Notes: generated by a model from the sequence alone, not told the origin. Numbered from the stretch's first letter, positions 15,652 to 24,275 are shown. The stretch is DNA of 64,000 bases from a virus (IMGVR_UViG_3300035698_035359:1-64000); one strand, 5' to 3'. Translations and numbers: made by a program.

Positions 15652-16166
15652 TTTAATATATCCCTATTATATATCTCCCAACACTTTTCCTTATCGTGAG
15701 ATAATTTACATTTATTAATATGATACCCTATTCCAGCTAAATTTTCCTTACATCTTGTTTTATATAAATCATTTACATCTTTACTTGATAGACTTTGTCC
15801 TGAATCTAAGAATGGACAACCTAAAAACTCTAATGGTTTTGGTTTTACTCCCTTTAGCCATTCTACATAAGAACAGCCATATTGAGAAAACGGAAACTTT
15901 TTGTCTTCATAAACAATATCTTTATCTGTTATACATGTTCCCATTCCGTTAGTATATACTCTTTTACATTTAGTTTCTATTTTTTTCATAGTAAACTTGT
16001 TGTATGTTATATCTATATCTACTTTTCCTGTTCCCTTGCATTTGTAACAAACAACAAACGCACCATCCCTTTCCCCCATTCCTTGATATAGCCCAGTTCC
16101 ATTACAGCTATTGCATTGTGTAATACCAGTAATTTGATATTCATTAGTGGTTTCTCTTATGTTCAT
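15648..16166 (-). CDS. Protein with DnaJ-type zinc knuckles
   Basis: 172 aa. Two CxxCxGxG repeats (CNSCNGTG at 18-25 and CYKCKGTG at 40-47) form one DnaJ-like cysteine-rich zinc module without a J domain. More cysteines follow (CKRV, GTCI, GCSY, GCPF, KCKL, KCWE). The J-domain protein (18568-19071) and the RtcB insertion use the same knuckle. The rest is unrecognised. Confidence 0.65.
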   Translation of the reverse strand: MNIRETTNEYQITGITQCNSCNGTGLYQGMGERDGAFVVCYKCKGTGKVDIDITYNKFTMKKIETKCKRVYTNGMGTCITDKDIVYEDKKFPFSQYGCSYVEWLKGVKPKPLEFLGCPFLDSGQSLSSKDVNDLYKTRCKENLAGIGYHINKCKLSHDKEKCWEIYNRDILK

Positions 16167-16867
16167 TTTATACCCCTTAGAATTTTAACTCGGTAGACTT
16201 TACCCTCAATTTCTGTGTCAACTTCTTCTCCAACTAAATCTTTTTTAATGTCGGAGTGGTCTAATAGCCATAATAGTGTTTTCTTAAAGGCTCCCATCTT
16301 TTCACATTGGGTATCATATAGAAAAAGTTTTGCAACACCACCATTCCAACCCCGTATTATTTCTATACATTTAAAATTTTTATAATTATTAGAATTTATT
16401 ATTCCTACATGTATAGAAAACCAGTTGCCCTGACCTTCTCCTATCTTTTGCAATATATCATCAGCCTCTTTATCCCATCCATTATTTAGATTACCTATTC
16501 GCTCTGTTATTTTTTCATATTCTCCCATAGCTATGGTCTCCTTTAGTTTTATCTTGCCTAAATAATAAGTGTGTCTATCATTATAATAATTTAGTTGTAT
16601 TCCCATATCTTGTAAACTATGTTCTGACCAAAAAGGATGTTCATCTTTCCAGTATTTTACTTCATTAACTGATAATTCTTTATACCATTGTTTACTCCAT
16701 ATCCAATTTGATTGAAACTTAACTACTTTAAGGAGTCTTTTTAATAAAACTGTTTCATTACCGTGTGCAAGTGATTTTATTCTAAGGATATCTCCTGGTT
16801 TTAAAAACTTATAATTAGCCTCTGTTATTTGTTCTCCTACTTTAAAAATTTTATCGTGTATGTCCAT
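16163..16867 (-). CDS. Hypothetical protein, 234 aa
   Basis: Not recognised. It has tryptophan-rich segments (NWIWSKQWYKE, HPFWSEH, GNWFSIHVG) and ends with GKVYRVKILRGIK. It has 4-nt overlap with the next gene and lies 17 nt downstream of RtcB, so it is probably in the RtcB transcript. No signal peptide or membrane segment is present. Confidence 0.6.
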   Translation of the reverse strand: MDIHDKIFKVGEQITEANYKFLKPGDILRIKSLAHGNETVLLKRLLKVVKFQSNWIWSKQWYKELSVNEVKYWKDEHPFWSEHSLQDMGIQLNYYNDRHTYYLGKIKLKETIAMGEYEKITERIGNLNNGWDKEADDILQKIGEGQGNWFSIHVGIINSNNYKNFKCIEIIRGWNGGVAKLFLYDTQCEKMGAFKKTLLWLLDHSDIKKDLVGEEVDTEIEGKVYRVKILRGIK

Positions 16868-16883
16868 TTTTTATCCTTTCTTA

Positions 16884-18236
16884 TTAGCCTTTAATTACAC
16901 CAAGTGGAGTAAGTTCAGTTACAATTTCAACCAAGTCTTTTTGATTCTCCATTACTTCGCCTATATCTTTATATGCACTTGAAGCCTCATCTAAACTAGA
17001 CTTACTTCTTATAGAATGTACTATTCCTCTGTCTTCCATTTTCTTTACCTCTGTTTCTAAATCTAATTTCTCTCTTGCTTTTGTCCTACTCATAGTTCTG
17101 CCAGCTCCATGAGAGCAAGACATAAAGCTTTCTTGATTCCCTCTACCTCTTACTATATAAGATGCAGTACCTTGAGAGCCAGGTATTATTCCTATAGTAG
17201 TTTCTCTTGCTAATGTTGCTCCTTTTCTATGCACGATTACATTCTGTCCAAAGTGATTTTCCATAGAAGCATAGTTGTGAGCTATATTAATCATTTCTTC
17301 AGGAAACAATTCTTTGTAAAAGAAAGTAGATTCGTAAAAATCAACATCTTTTGTGTCAGTAAATTCTTCCCATATTATTTTTTTAATTCTTTCCATCATT
17401 ATTTTTCTACTAGCAAATGCAAAATCTACACAGTATTGCATTTCTTTTAAATAACTTTGTCCTTCTTTACTATCTAAAGGTAAAAAAGCTAAATCCCATT
17501 CCTTTGGTACTGAAGTATGCCATTTTTTATTTAGTTCTTTTGCTAAATCATTATAATACTTTGCTACTTTAAAGCCTAAATTACGACTACCAGAATGAAG
17601 CATAATCCAGATATTTCCCTTAGTTTTTCCTGTTCCATTGCAAGATTGACAATCAGAAATTGGTTTTCCTTTTTGTGTAAAATTTAGCATTCCAGCATTT
17701 TCTAAACAAACACAATTTTTTATTTCTTGCTGTATTTCAATAAAATGATTGCCTCCACCGAGAGTTCCTAACTGTTTAAGTGCCGAATCGAATTCTTTTG
17801 ATAAAATACTTTTCTCATATCCTACTGTGGTATAAATATCATCAGAATTTGGCATCAAATTTATATCTTGTTTCTTACTATGACGATTAAAACCTACAGG
17901 CACAGCAGACCTTATTCCACCGTGATAATCTTTTGAACCGCCAAATATCTTTTTAATTTGCTCTTGGGTGATGTCGGTTAAAGAAGTCTTAACAGCACAC
18001 ATTCCGCAACCTATATCAACTCCTACTGCATATGGTATAACCACTCCTTTGGTAGCTAACACCCCACCAATAGGCATACCATAACCCGTATGACAATCTG
18101 GCATTATAGCTATATGTTTATAAGCGAAAGGTAAATTGGCTAAATTTTCAATTTGTTTCATAGCCGATTCTTCAACATTTTCTAGCCACATTTTTACGGG
18201 TATTGCTGACTTATTTTTATCATATATTACTTTCAT
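16884..18236 (-). CDS. rtcB: RtcB RNA ligase with zinc-knuckle insertion
   Basis: 450 aa. RtcB joins RNA 2',3'-cyclic phosphate or 3'-phosphate ends to 5'-OH ends using GTP and Mn. Hallmarks are present: MPDCHTGYGMPIG, VGVDIGCGM (D74, C77), GGGNHFIEIQ (N163, H164), IMLHSGSRNLG (H214) and the guanylylated histidine in FMSCSHGAGR (H376). The protein ends PLGVIKG as RtcB does. Between the GGGNHF and IMLHSGSRN blocks, residues about 172-206 form an insertion with C175, C177, C196 and C199, ending CQSCNGTG, a DnaJ-type knuckle I do not know from other RtcBs. Likely task: repair of tRNAs cut by host anticodon nucleases, or joining of processed phage RNAs. Confidence 0.95.
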   Translation of the reverse strand: MKVIYDKNKSAIPVKMWLENVEESAMKQIENLANLPFAYKHIAIMPDCHTGYGMPIGGVLATKGVVIPYAVGVDIGCGMCAVKTSLTDITQEQIKKIFGGSKDYHGGIRSAVPVGFNRHSKKQDINLMPNSDDIYTTVGYEKSILSKEFDSALKQLGTLGGGNHFIEIQQEIKNCVCLENAGMLNFTQKGKPISDCQSCNGTGKTKGNIWIMLHSGSRNLGFKVAKYYNDLAKELNKKWHTSVPKEWDLAFLPLDSKEGQSYLKEMQYCVDFAFASRKIMMERIKKIIWEEFTDTKDVDFYESTFFYKELFPEEMINIAHNYASMENHFGQNVIVHRKGATLARETTIGIIPGSQGTASYIVRGRGNQESFMSCSHGAGRTMSRTKAREKLDLETEVKKMEDRGIVHSIRSKSSLDEASSAYKDIGEVMENQKDLVEIVTELTPLGVIKG

Positions 18237-18278
18237 TTTTAATTCCTTCCATTATATTCTCCTTTTTAATATTGTCTT

Positions 18279-18386
18279 TTATTTACTCTTGCTTATGTCA
18301 TCTATTATATTACCAATAAATGCTCTTATCTTCTGTTCTTTCTTACCAATTAATACTCCTAATGCTAATAAAAGAATAGTTCCCAT
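18279..18386 (-). CDS. 35-aa single-pass membrane peptide
   Basis: Opens MGTILLLALGVLIGKK behind GAAAGGGGG, then a short charged tail. A leucine-rich membrane helix of about 13 residues followed by basic residues. Possibly a membrane anchor or inhibitor; function unknown. Confidence 0.5.
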   Translation of the reverse strand: MGTILLLALGVLIGKKEQKIRAFIGNIIDDISKSK

Positions 18387-18402
18387 TTGATTTCCCCCTT
18401 TC

Positions 18403-18549
18403 TTATTTTGTTTTTTCTGCTATATTCATAGCAATTTGGTTAATTTTCTTTTTACCTAACTGTAAAAAATATTTCCCTGTACCCTTTATGAGAGGCTTGC
18501 TTGTTCGCCCAAGCTTCTTTAAGAGTATCCAACTTAATTTACCCATCAT
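18403..18549 (-). CDS. 48-aa basic microprotein
   Basis: Opens MMGKLSWILLKKLGRTSK behind AAAGGAG. Highly basic and amphipathic, no cysteines. Not recognised. It lies between the DnaJ-like and RtcB genes. Confidence 0.5.
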   Translation of the reverse strand: MMGKLSWILLKKLGRTSKPLIKGTGKYFLQLGKKKINQIAMNIAEKTK

Positions 18550-18567
18550 ATTATACTCCTTTCTTTA

Positions 18568-19071
18568 TTAATAATTGGGTCGATAGTCATATATGGGAGG
18601 TGGAATAACAACATCAATAAACCCCTTTCCTAAACAAACAGGACATTTATCTTTGACAATAAAAAATCCTTTTTCCATTGTCACTATCCCAGTCCCACCA
18701 CAATTTAAACATTGTTTCTTTCTACCTCCTTCTTTTATTGCTTCTCCTAAATTTTCTTCTATTTTTTCCTGTACTTCTTGAGTTTCACTGATAAAGTCTT
18801 CATTAAACTTCTTTAACACTCCCTCCAACTTACCCTCTACTGTCACCTCTTCATCAGTTATTCCATACTTATCATACATACTTCGTTTCTTAGGGTCAAT
18901 TAATATGCTGTGAGCAAAATTAATTTCTTTAAATATATCCGCAGCGTGAGCCTTTTTCCATATAGGTACTCTATCTGGATGATGTTTAAGAGCAAGTTTT
19001 CTAAATGCTTTTTTAATATCATCAGATGTTGCAGTTACTACTATTTCTAAAGTTAAATATAAATTTTTCAT
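18568..19071 (-). CDS. DnaJ-like co-chaperone
   Basis: 167 aa. J domain at about 1-70 with the essential HPD in LKHHPDRVP and the helix III/IV end [11 protein letters not shown] single DnaJ zinc module follows (CLNCGGTG, then CPVCLGKG). It lacks the glycine-rich and substrate-binding domains. It would stimulate host DnaK, perhaps for replisome or head assembly. Confidence 0.85.
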   Translation of the reverse strand: MKNLYLTLEIVVTATSDDIKKAFRKLALKHHPDRVPIWKKAHAADIFKEINFAHSILIDPKKRSMYDKYGITDEEVTVEGKLEGVLKKFNEDFISETQEVQEKIEENLGEAIKEGGRKKQCLNCGGTGIVTMEKGFFIVKDKCPVCLGKGFIDVVIPPPIYDYRPNY

Positions 19072-19075
19072 TTTT

Positions 19076-19534
19076 TCACCATTTTTTGATTAGAAAATAT
19101 AAATTATATTGATTTATTTCTTTTACCCCTAATAATATTTGGCGGTCACTACCACTTCTTTTTATATCTGGATAAGCTATATAGAAACAATCAAAGTGAT
19201 TAAATTTAGTAGCTTTTTCCATTTCTAATAATGCTTCAAAAGGAATTTCTCTACAACTTCTTTCTATTTTTTTAAGAGTAACACCTTTAGTAGTATCATT
19301 GTCATATATTATAAGATATTCAAGTTCATTTATAGGAATATGTTCGTATCCCAGTGAGCATGTTAAGATAATTTGTTTTTGTTTTTCTAAGTTTAAATTA
19401 TCTGCCATTTTATATTTAGCAAATTGTTCTTTGGTCAGTTTAATCCCATCAATAATTTTTTCTTCTTCCTGTTTCTTTTCTAATTTTTGATTTATCTTAT
19501 CTTCATCTATATAATCTTTTGCAGATTTAAACAT
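19076..19534 (-). CDS. Hypothetical protein, 152 aa
   Basis: Unrecognised. The first 40 residues form a charged likely coiled coil; the rest alternates beta-like segments ([21 protein letters not shown]). It has a GAAAGGAAT site. It ends 4 nt before the DnaJ-like start, so co-translation is likely. Confidence 0.6.
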   Translation of the reverse strand: MFKSAKDYIDEDKINQKLEKKQEEEKIIDGIKLTKEQFAKYKMADNLNLEKQKQIILTCSLGYEHIPINELEYLIIYDNDTTKGVTLKKIERSCREIPFEALLEMEKATKFNHFDCFYIAYPDIKRSGSDRQILLGVKEINQYNLYFLIKKW

Positions 19535-19556
19535 TTTTTATTCCTTTCTTTTTAGT

Positions 19557-19820
19557 TTATAATTCAAATTCTATTTCAAAGTCCTTCCCTTGAGGTAATT
19601 TAGCTATAACATTAAACTTAAATTCTTGGTATCCTTCTGACTTACTTGTTAGTTCTAATATTACTGCTAATGCTAACTGGGCTGGTCCACTTCCTGCATA
19701 TCCCCAATTAAAACCATCTGGGCTATGATTATATATCTTTTGGCTTTGAGTAGGTGTCAATGGCTCATCATCGAGAAACACTACTCTACTTGGATATATT
19801 CCTTTTAATATATGTTTCAT
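19557..19820 (-). CDS. DUF6166-like protein
   Basis: 87 aa from the ATG behind AAAGGAGG. The block HSPDGFNWGYAGSGPAQLAL is the characteristic of small proteins annotated as DUF6166, found in phages and mobile elements. Function is unknown. Its start overlaps the NADAR stop by 4 nt. Confidence 0.65.
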   Translation of the reverse strand: MKHILKGIYPSRVVFLDDEPLTPTQSQKIYNHSPDGFNWGYAGSGPAQLALAVILELTSKSEGYQEFKFNVIAKLPQGKDFEIEFEL

Positions 19821-20263
19821 ATCATATCCTCCTTTAATGTTCTTAACCTTGAACAAAACTCTCTTTCAGTTAATATTGTGCGATTGGTATCTCGTTTACC
19901 AATGCTATGTGTAAATACTGCTTTCCTTGAAGCTTTGAGTGCGTTTCTAAAGCTTACAGATTGATTAAACATACACTTATAAGCTTTGTTTATTAGTTCT
20001 TGATATTCGCTTGAGTGTCTATTTATTCCTTTACCCTTCCAATATAGTGTCTGCGTTTTCCACCACTTCTTTCGTTTACCTTTGAATTTAGCTTTTAGTC
20101 CTATTAAAGAACAAACGTACTTTTGCATTTCTGGATTTTTAAATTTAAGACTTTGTAAAAATCCTTCCATACTGTTACATTGTATATTATCAATTATAAA
20201 TCTATGTCCTGCAAAGTTAGATAGAGCATTTGCTGGATATTTATTATTGGAACCTATATTCAT
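19817..20263 (-). CDS. NADAR (YbiA-like) domain protein
   Basis: 148 aa from the ATG behind GAAAAGGG. Starts with PANALSNFAGHRF, then NSMEGFLQSLKFKN and a terminal FRNALKASRKAVFTHSIGKRDT, the NADAR pattern (LSNF..., EG..Q..KF). NADAR proteins are N-glycosidases acting on ADP-ribosylated nucleic acids or ribosylated intermediates; some reverse DarT-type guanine ADP-ribosylation. In a phage this could counter a host toxin; that is inference. Confidence 0.75.
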   Translation of the reverse strand: MNIGSNNKYPANALSNFAGHRFIIDNIQCNSMEGFLQSLKFKNPEMQKYVCSLIGLKAKFKGKRKKWWKTQTLYWKGKGINRHSSEYQELINKAYKCMFNQSVSFRNALKASRKAVFTHSIGKRDTNRTILTEREFCSRLRTLKEDMI

Positions 20264-20297
20264 TATTATTTCCCTTTTCAGACATTTTTTAACTCTT

Positions 20298-20402
20298 TTA
20301 TTTAATATAAAAAGCAATAGAAATCATAGATATTATTGTTATTATGGCAATAACAAAACAGATTAATGCCATCTTATTAACTTCATTTATTTTGTCAGAC
20401 AT
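20298..20402 (-). CDS. 34-aa membrane peptide
   Basis: Opens MSDKINEVNKMALICFVIAI and continues as one hydrophobic helix ending YIK. It starts inside the last codons of RuvB (ATGTCTGA overlap), so it is probably coupled. Function unknown. Confidence 0.5.
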   Translation of the reverse strand: MSDKINEVNKMALICFVIAIITIISMISIAFYIK

Positions 20403-21417
20403 TTTTTAACTCCTTTATTTTATCAATTCCCTCTTGCGTGATTTTACGCCCCCGTGGTGTTCTTATTACTAAACCATTTTTAAGTAGATATGGCTCAATT
20501 TGATAGTTATAATTTTCACTTGAAGTATCTAAATAGCTAACCAAACCCTGTAATCCTACACCTTTCTCATTTTTGGCTATATATTCTAATATCTTTAAAT
20601 CTTCGTCAGTATAACCATCTTTAATTATATTATCATTTTCAAGCACTTGCTGTATATTTCCCTCAAGATATATTGTAGCCTCTAACAAGCTTATCGCAAT
20701 TCGGGGAGTACTCCTACTGTTCTTTCCTATTATAGTATATATGTTTTCATTAATTGTGTCGTTTGGAAACGTGTTCATCTTATATTGTTTTACTATTTCA
20801 CTTATGTCCTCATTAGTATAATCTTCGAGCTTAATTTTAATTTTAAAGCGGTCGAAGAAAGGGCGTCTACTTTTAATTATCTCTCCTAATTCCGTTGTTG
20901 CTCCTATTAAAGTGAATTGTTCTATAGGTTCTCCATTATGTGTAAAGTCTTCCATTATAGTATATATTTGTTCAGCATCTTCTCGTGGCATAGCGTGTAT
21001 CTCATCACGAAATAAAATACCTCCTTCAACCTCCTCTATATCTGAATCAATATATGCTATATCTGCATTAGATGTGATTTGTTCTTTAAACTTGACTTGC
21101 AATTCATTTGCTATTATTCTTGCAAGAGTTGTTTTACCACAACCAGCTTTACCGTGAATAAGTATATGTGGCATTGTGGCTTCCCTTTTTTGCATAGCGT
21201 TTATATATGATATCAGTTTATTTTTGGCTTTCTCTTGCCCAATATATTCTTCAAAGATTTGAGGTCTAAAGATTTTAGTTTTAGGTGCAGGAGCAAACTC
21301 CATTTCCCGTTTTTCAGTGGGTAAATCCAAATTGTCTATATCGTTGCTATGAGAATTTTTAAAATCTTTCACCATATCTGCAACAGGGTCAAATAACCAA
21401 TCAAAAAATCCATTCAT
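20395..21417 (-). CDS. RuvB-like Holliday junction helicase
   Basis: 340 aa. After a nonstandard 48-residue N terminus comes FRPQIFEEYIGQEKAKNKL, the RuvB opening. Walker A GKAGCGKTT (89-97), Walker B ILFRDEIHAMP, sensor GATTELGEI, RSTPRIA, and the RuvB-type winged helix (KGVGLQGLVSYLDTS, then TPRGRKIT). RuvB drives branch migration with RuvA; no ruvA is seen here, so it may use host RuvA or a phage partner. Confidence 0.9.
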   Translation of the reverse strand: MNGFFDWLFDPVADMVKDFKNSHSNDIDNLDLPTEKREMEFAPAPKTKIFRPQIFEEYIGQEKAKNKLISYINAMQKREATMPHILIHGKAGCGKTTLARIIANELQVKFKEQITSNADIAYIDSDIEEVEGGILFRDEIHAMPREDAEQIYTIMEDFTHNGEPIEQFTLIGATTELGEIIKSRRPFFDRFKIKIKLEDYTNEDISEIVKQYKMNTFPNDTINENIYTIIGKNSRSTPRIAISLLEATIYLEGNIQQVLENDNIIKDGYTDEDLKILEYIAKNEKGVGLQGLVSYLDTSSENYNYQIEPYLLKNGLVIRTPRGRKITQEGIDKIKELKNV

Positions 21418-21421
21418 ACTA

Positions 21422-21547
21422 TTACCCTCTTTCTTTCAAGCCTTTAAAATAATGCTTGAGCCATTTCTTTCCAGTTCTATGTGATATTTCATTGATGATA
21501 CCACCAATAATTATACCCATACAAAATATTAAAAATCTATTGCACAT
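21422..21547 (-). CDS. 41-aa membrane microprotein
   Basis: Opens MCNRFLIFCMGIIIGG behind AGAGGGG, one membrane helix then a basic tail. It ends just before the RuvB start. Unknown function. Confidence 0.5.
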   Translation of the reverse strand: MCNRFLIFCMGIIIGGIINEISHRTGKKWLKHYFKGLKERG

Positions 21548-21559
21548 ATTATTTCCCCT

Positions 21560-21847
21560 CTATATTAATTTATTATTTAATATAGTAGCCATCCAAACTT
21601 TATTTAATCCTACAGCACAATATATACCCTTTGATTTTGTAAAACTCCACACTCCCAGTAATACCGTGTAGCCATTATCGCCCGTTTTAGTAGGGTATGA
21701 GTTTGTTGCTTTTAATTCTCTTATACCTCTACCATATCTATCAAGAATATAGTCTTGTGCTTCCTGAGACATTGATTTTACATCTTTACTACCATAACCT
21801 ATTTCCCTAAATTCCTTCATTAATTTCTTTTTAAGCGTCTTATTCAT
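21560..21847 (-). CDS. Hypothetical protein, 95 aa
   Basis: Unrecognised. Basic N terminus (MNKTLKKKLMKEFREIGYG), a helix around SMSQEAQDYILDRYGRG, then a beta-rich second half (YTVLLGVWSFTKSKGIYCAVG). Good AGGAG site. Confidence 0.6.
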   Translation of the reverse strand: MNKTLKKKLMKEFREIGYGSKDVKSMSQEAQDYILDRYGRGIRELKATNSYPTKTGDNGYTVLLGVWSFTKSKGIYCAVGLNKVWMATILNNKLI

Positions 21848-21863
21848 TTTTATTTCTCCTATC

Positions 21864-22013
21864 TCAGTTTATCCCAAACATACAACCACATTTTGGACAA
21901 TCTGCTACATATTCAGGACTACCTTCCCTTAATATTTCTTTTGCTTCTTGCTGTGTTTTAACAACAATAACCTTTTTTAAATCTCTACTATAAACATATA
22001 TTTTCTTATTCAT
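21864..22013 (-). CDS. 49-aa protein with C-terminal CxxC
   Basis: MNKKIYVYSRDLKKVIVVKT..., ending DCPKCGCMFGIN. A single zinc-knuckle-like end. It starts inside the last codons of the upstream 53-aa ORF (AATGAATAA). Confidence 0.5.
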   Translation of the reverse strand: MNKKIYVYSRDLKKVIVVKTQQEAKEILREGSPEYVADCPKCGCMFGIN

Positions 22014-22167
22014 TGTCTTCCTCTTTTGGATAAACCTTTAATACTCTTGCAACATTAGGTAATTTGCTCGCAATCTCTTCGGCTTCATCACTTATAACTG
22101 CTCTAACTTCGATAATATCTTCAACTAATCGTAAAACTACTACTTTGTATGTTACATCTGCTGACAT
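22006..22167 (-). CDS. 53-aa acidic microprotein
   Basis: Begins MSADVTYKVVVLRLVEDIIE; beta-alpha pattern, acidic end. The second of two tandem ATGs is preferred because AGGAGG is too close to the first. It overlaps neighbours on both sides. Not recognised. Confidence 0.5.
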   Translation of the reverse strand: MSADVTYKVVVLRLVEDIIEVRAVISDEAEEIASKLPNVARVLKVYPKEEDNE

Positions 22168-22301
22168 CATTCCTCCTCTTTTTGCACTCTTAATATTAGT
22201 GTGTCCTTATCCTCATCTTCATCAGCTATATTACAATCAGGATAGTCTGCTGTACTTAGAATGTCGCCGTTGTAGTTCTCAAACTGTATTCGTATGTTCA
22301 T
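22167..22301 (-). CDS. 44-aa acidic microprotein
   Basis: Begins MNIRIQFENYNGDILST, with a strongly acidic centre (DEDEDKD). The stop overlaps the next start as TGATG. Its last codons encode the AGGAGG site of the next gene. Confidence 0.45.
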   Translation of the reverse strand: MNIRIQFENYNGDILSTADYPDCNIADEDEDKDTLILRVQKEEE

Positions 22302-22322
22302 ATCAACTCCTCAGCCTTTGCT

Positions 22323-22703
22323 TTATAGATTAGGATTTGTTAGATTTTCACAGTCTTTCCAGTTCTTAAAATCTCTTTCTGCTTTTTCCTCTGCCTTTGC
22401 TATGGCTTGTTCTGCTATTCCACAAATCTCATTATAGGTTTGAATATAAGGATTATCACTTTTCTTTGGATAACCTCCATTATATGAAGCAATTAACTTC
22501 AACGCCTTAACCAACCCATCATAATTATTCACACAATGGACTATTCTTTTGGCATTGGCTAATGCTTCCTCATCTGATATACCAAAGGTTGAGCGTGTAA
22601 CAAATCCTATATGCTTATCTTCACAATCAATATCAAAAACTGCTCCATCATTCCAATCTTGCTTTTCATCTCTTACTTCCCACTTCCCTTTTGTATGGCT
22701 CAT
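22323..22703 (-). CDS. Phage hypothetical, paralogue of 25128-25430
   Basis: 126 aa. MSHTKGKWEVR at the start and ANAKRIVHCVNNYDGLVKAL in the middle define a small phage family; the gene at 25128-25430 shares both and ends the same way (QAIAKAEEK). It is common in phage accessory regions; function unknown. Confidence 0.7.
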   Translation of the reverse strand: MSHTKGKWEVRDEKQDWNDGAVFDIDCEDKHIGFVTRSTFGISDEEALANAKRIVHCVNNYDGLVKALKLIASYNGGYPKKSDNPYIQTYNEICGIAEQAIAKAEEKAERDFKNWKDCENLTNPNL

Positions 22704-22870
22704 AACTCCCTCTTTAGTTTTAATAATTCATTTTCTTTCATAGTCCAATGTTGGTCAGAACCATCAGGCACTACAAGATAAATTCCTTTTTCTTTATCTA
22801 TAAGCTTGACTATCTTTCCGAAATCATTAAAGTTTTTAAAACCTACTCTTTCAAGCCTTTTGAATTTCAT
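22700..22870 (-). CDS. 56-aa hypothetical protein
   Basis: Start at the ATG behind GGAGAC; a TTG four codons upstream is less likely. MKFKRLERVGFKNFNDFGKI, then a beta-rich segment (GIYLVVPDGSDQHW). The fold may be SH3-like. It lies just downstream of the promoter at 22904-22933 and overlaps the next gene by 4 nt. Confidence 0.55.
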   Translation of the reverse strand: MKFKRLERVGFKNFNDFGKIVKLIDKEKGIYLVVPDGSDQHWTMKENELLKLKREL

Positions 22871-22903
22871 TTTAGTCTCCAATCTTTTTTAATCTACAAC
22901 TAT

Positions 22904-22933
22904 ATTATACTATACCAACAGCTACTTTGTAAA
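22904..22933 (-). promoter_or_regulatory. Promoter, family 2 copy b
   Basis: Leftward reading: AAAGCTTTACAAAGT with -35 TTTACA, 18-bp spacer, TATAAT. Shares flanking sequence with the copies at 11084-11112 and 38305-38334. Confidence 0.7.
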
Positions 22934-22941
22934 GCTTTATT

Positions 22942-23085
22942 TTAATTTATTATGAAATTTATTTTCCTTCTATTTTTTACCATAAAGTTTCTAATCTTTT
23001 TAGCATATTGTATTAAATTTTCTAAAGTAACTTTCTTGTTTTCTCTGCGTAATTCAATTAGAGCAAGTGAAAATACATTTAACAT
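22942..23085 (-). CDS. 47-aa basic microprotein
   Basis: MLNVFSLALIELRRENKKVT..., basic second half. It has GGGAG upstream. It ends just upstream of the family-2 promoter. Not recognised. Confidence 0.45.
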   Translation of the reverse strand: MLNVFSLALIELRRENKKVTLENLIQYAKKIRNFMVKNRRKINFIIN

Positions 23086-23102
23086 TTTATTTTTTCTCCC
23101 TT

Positions 23103-23348
23103 TTAGTTTTCTATTTCAAAAGTTTTTCTGTTAACTTTATATTGTTCTGTATGAACAGTATTTTGGCAATCACTTTGTACACCCCATTTAAGCTCAATAT
23201 CAAAATATTCTTTATCATAATTAAACATTTCTGTTTGAGCAAATCCATCACTTATTTTTGATATTCCTGTTAATACCTCACAAGTATCACTTTCTAATTT
23301 ATCTAATACTTTTATGAGTTTTTTTAATTCATCATTTGCAACTTTCAT
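23103..23348 (-). CDS. Hypothetical protein, 81 aa
   Basis: Helical first half (ANDELKKLIKVLDKLES), beta-like second half ending YKVNRKTFEIEN. AAAGGA site. No motif recognised. Confidence 0.55.
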   Translation of the reverse strand: MKVANDELKKLIKVLDKLESDTCEVLTGISKISDGFAQTEMFNYDKEYFDIELKWGVQSDCQNTVHTEQYKVNRKTFEIEN

Positions 23349-23353
23349 CTTTA

Positions 23354-23740
23354 TTATTCCTTTCTTATTTTTTTAGGTAAAAGGGTGTAATCGGGTTTTC
23401 CTAAACGCAAGATAATACCCCCTTTACCATTTTTAACCGTTGTCATACATAATTCTCTTAACATTAATCTTAATACTTTCCTTATATCAGTTTTATCAGA
23501 CGCTTGAAAGTGATAAATATCATTAAACATATCTCTAAACAATAGTTCAAAATTATGTTTTGAAATATAATCATAATATAATCCACCAACAACTGTTAAT
23601 ATATCGCTATTTGATATATGTTTAGTTTCTATTGCACACCTTGCTCCAACTAATATTCTCAAATCTTCTAACACATCTACTTTCTTATACCAACCTTTAG
23701 CGTATAAGAATATATGCCTATCGCAATTATTGTTATCCAT
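23354..23740 (-). CDS. Hypothetical protein, 128 aa
   Basis: Starts MDNNNCDRHIFLYAKGWYKK; mostly helical, with a repeated LLFRDMFNDIYHF-type hydrophobic pattern. AGGAG site 8 nt before the ATG. No family recognised. Confidence 0.6.
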   Translation of the reverse strand: MDNNNCDRHIFLYAKGWYKKVDVLEDLRILVGARCAIETKHISNSDILTVVGGLYYDYISKHNFELLFRDMFNDIYHFQASDKTDIRKVLRLMLRELCMTTVKNGKGGIILRLGKPDYTLLPKKIRKE

Positions 23741-23771
23741 TTTGTTTCTCCTATTTTATTAATATTATTAA

Positions 23772-23960
23772 TTATTTATTACTATTTATTTCCTTTAAAA
23801 CGATATTAGCGGGTATATTGTATATTGCTCCATTTTTTAATTCAGCCTTTGCTCCAAGTCCTGATGCTAAACTAAAAACTTCTTTTACTTTAAGACCTTT
23901 GCGTGTTAAAAAATTTCTAACTGCTTTGTCTATTTCTTCGTGTTTACATTTCCATAACAT
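23772..23960 (-). CDS. Hypothetical protein, 62 aa
   Basis: MLWKCKHEEIDKAVRNFLTR, then a beta-rich half ending NIPANIVLKEINSNK. AGGAG site. Downstream lies one copy of the 15-mer ATTAATATTATTAAT. Not recognised. Confidence 0.55.
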   Translation of the reverse strand: MLWKCKHEEIDKAVRNFLTRKGLKVKEVFSLASGLGAKAELKNGAIYNIPANIVLKEINSNK

Positions 23961-23989
23961 ATTAGTCTCCTTAGGTTGAAGTTGTTTGT

Positions 23990-24142
23990 TTAGACACGAT
24001 TTTTTTTAAGAAACTTTTTATATTTAATAGCCTTAACTATTTTTCTTTTTTGTGCTTTATTGCCCCGTGTTTTAAATGCTTTAACTTTTTCAGGGTCCTC
24101 TAATATGTGTTGCCAATAATTCCAATTATCGGGTGGTTTCAT
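23990..24142 (-). CDS. 50-aa basic microprotein
   Basis: MKPPDNWNYWQHILEDPEKVK, then a very basic end (KAQKRKIVKAIKYKKFLKKN). Possibly nucleic-acid binding. Ribosome site AAGAAAGG. Confidence 0.45.
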   Translation of the reverse strand: MKPPDNWNYWQHILEDPEKVKAFKTRGNKAQKRKIVKAIKYKKFLKKNRV

Positions 24143-24164
24143 TTGTAACCTTTCTTTTTATACA

Positions 24165-24275
24165 TCACCTCAACCAGTTATGTGGTCTGTAACGATTTTT
24201 ATACTTAATCTTATTTTCCTCCTGTCTTTGTTTCTTCTGTCGCTCACATTGTTTGAGTAGGTGTTTAGTTCTCAT
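24165..24275 (-). CDS. 36-aa basic peptide
   Basis: MRTKHLLKQCERQKKQRQEE..., start overlapping the stop of the next upstream gene (TAATG). Highly charged. Its reality rests mainly on the coupling. Confidence 0.35.
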   Translation of the reverse strand: MRTKHLLKQCERQKKQRQEENKIKYKNRYRPHNWLR

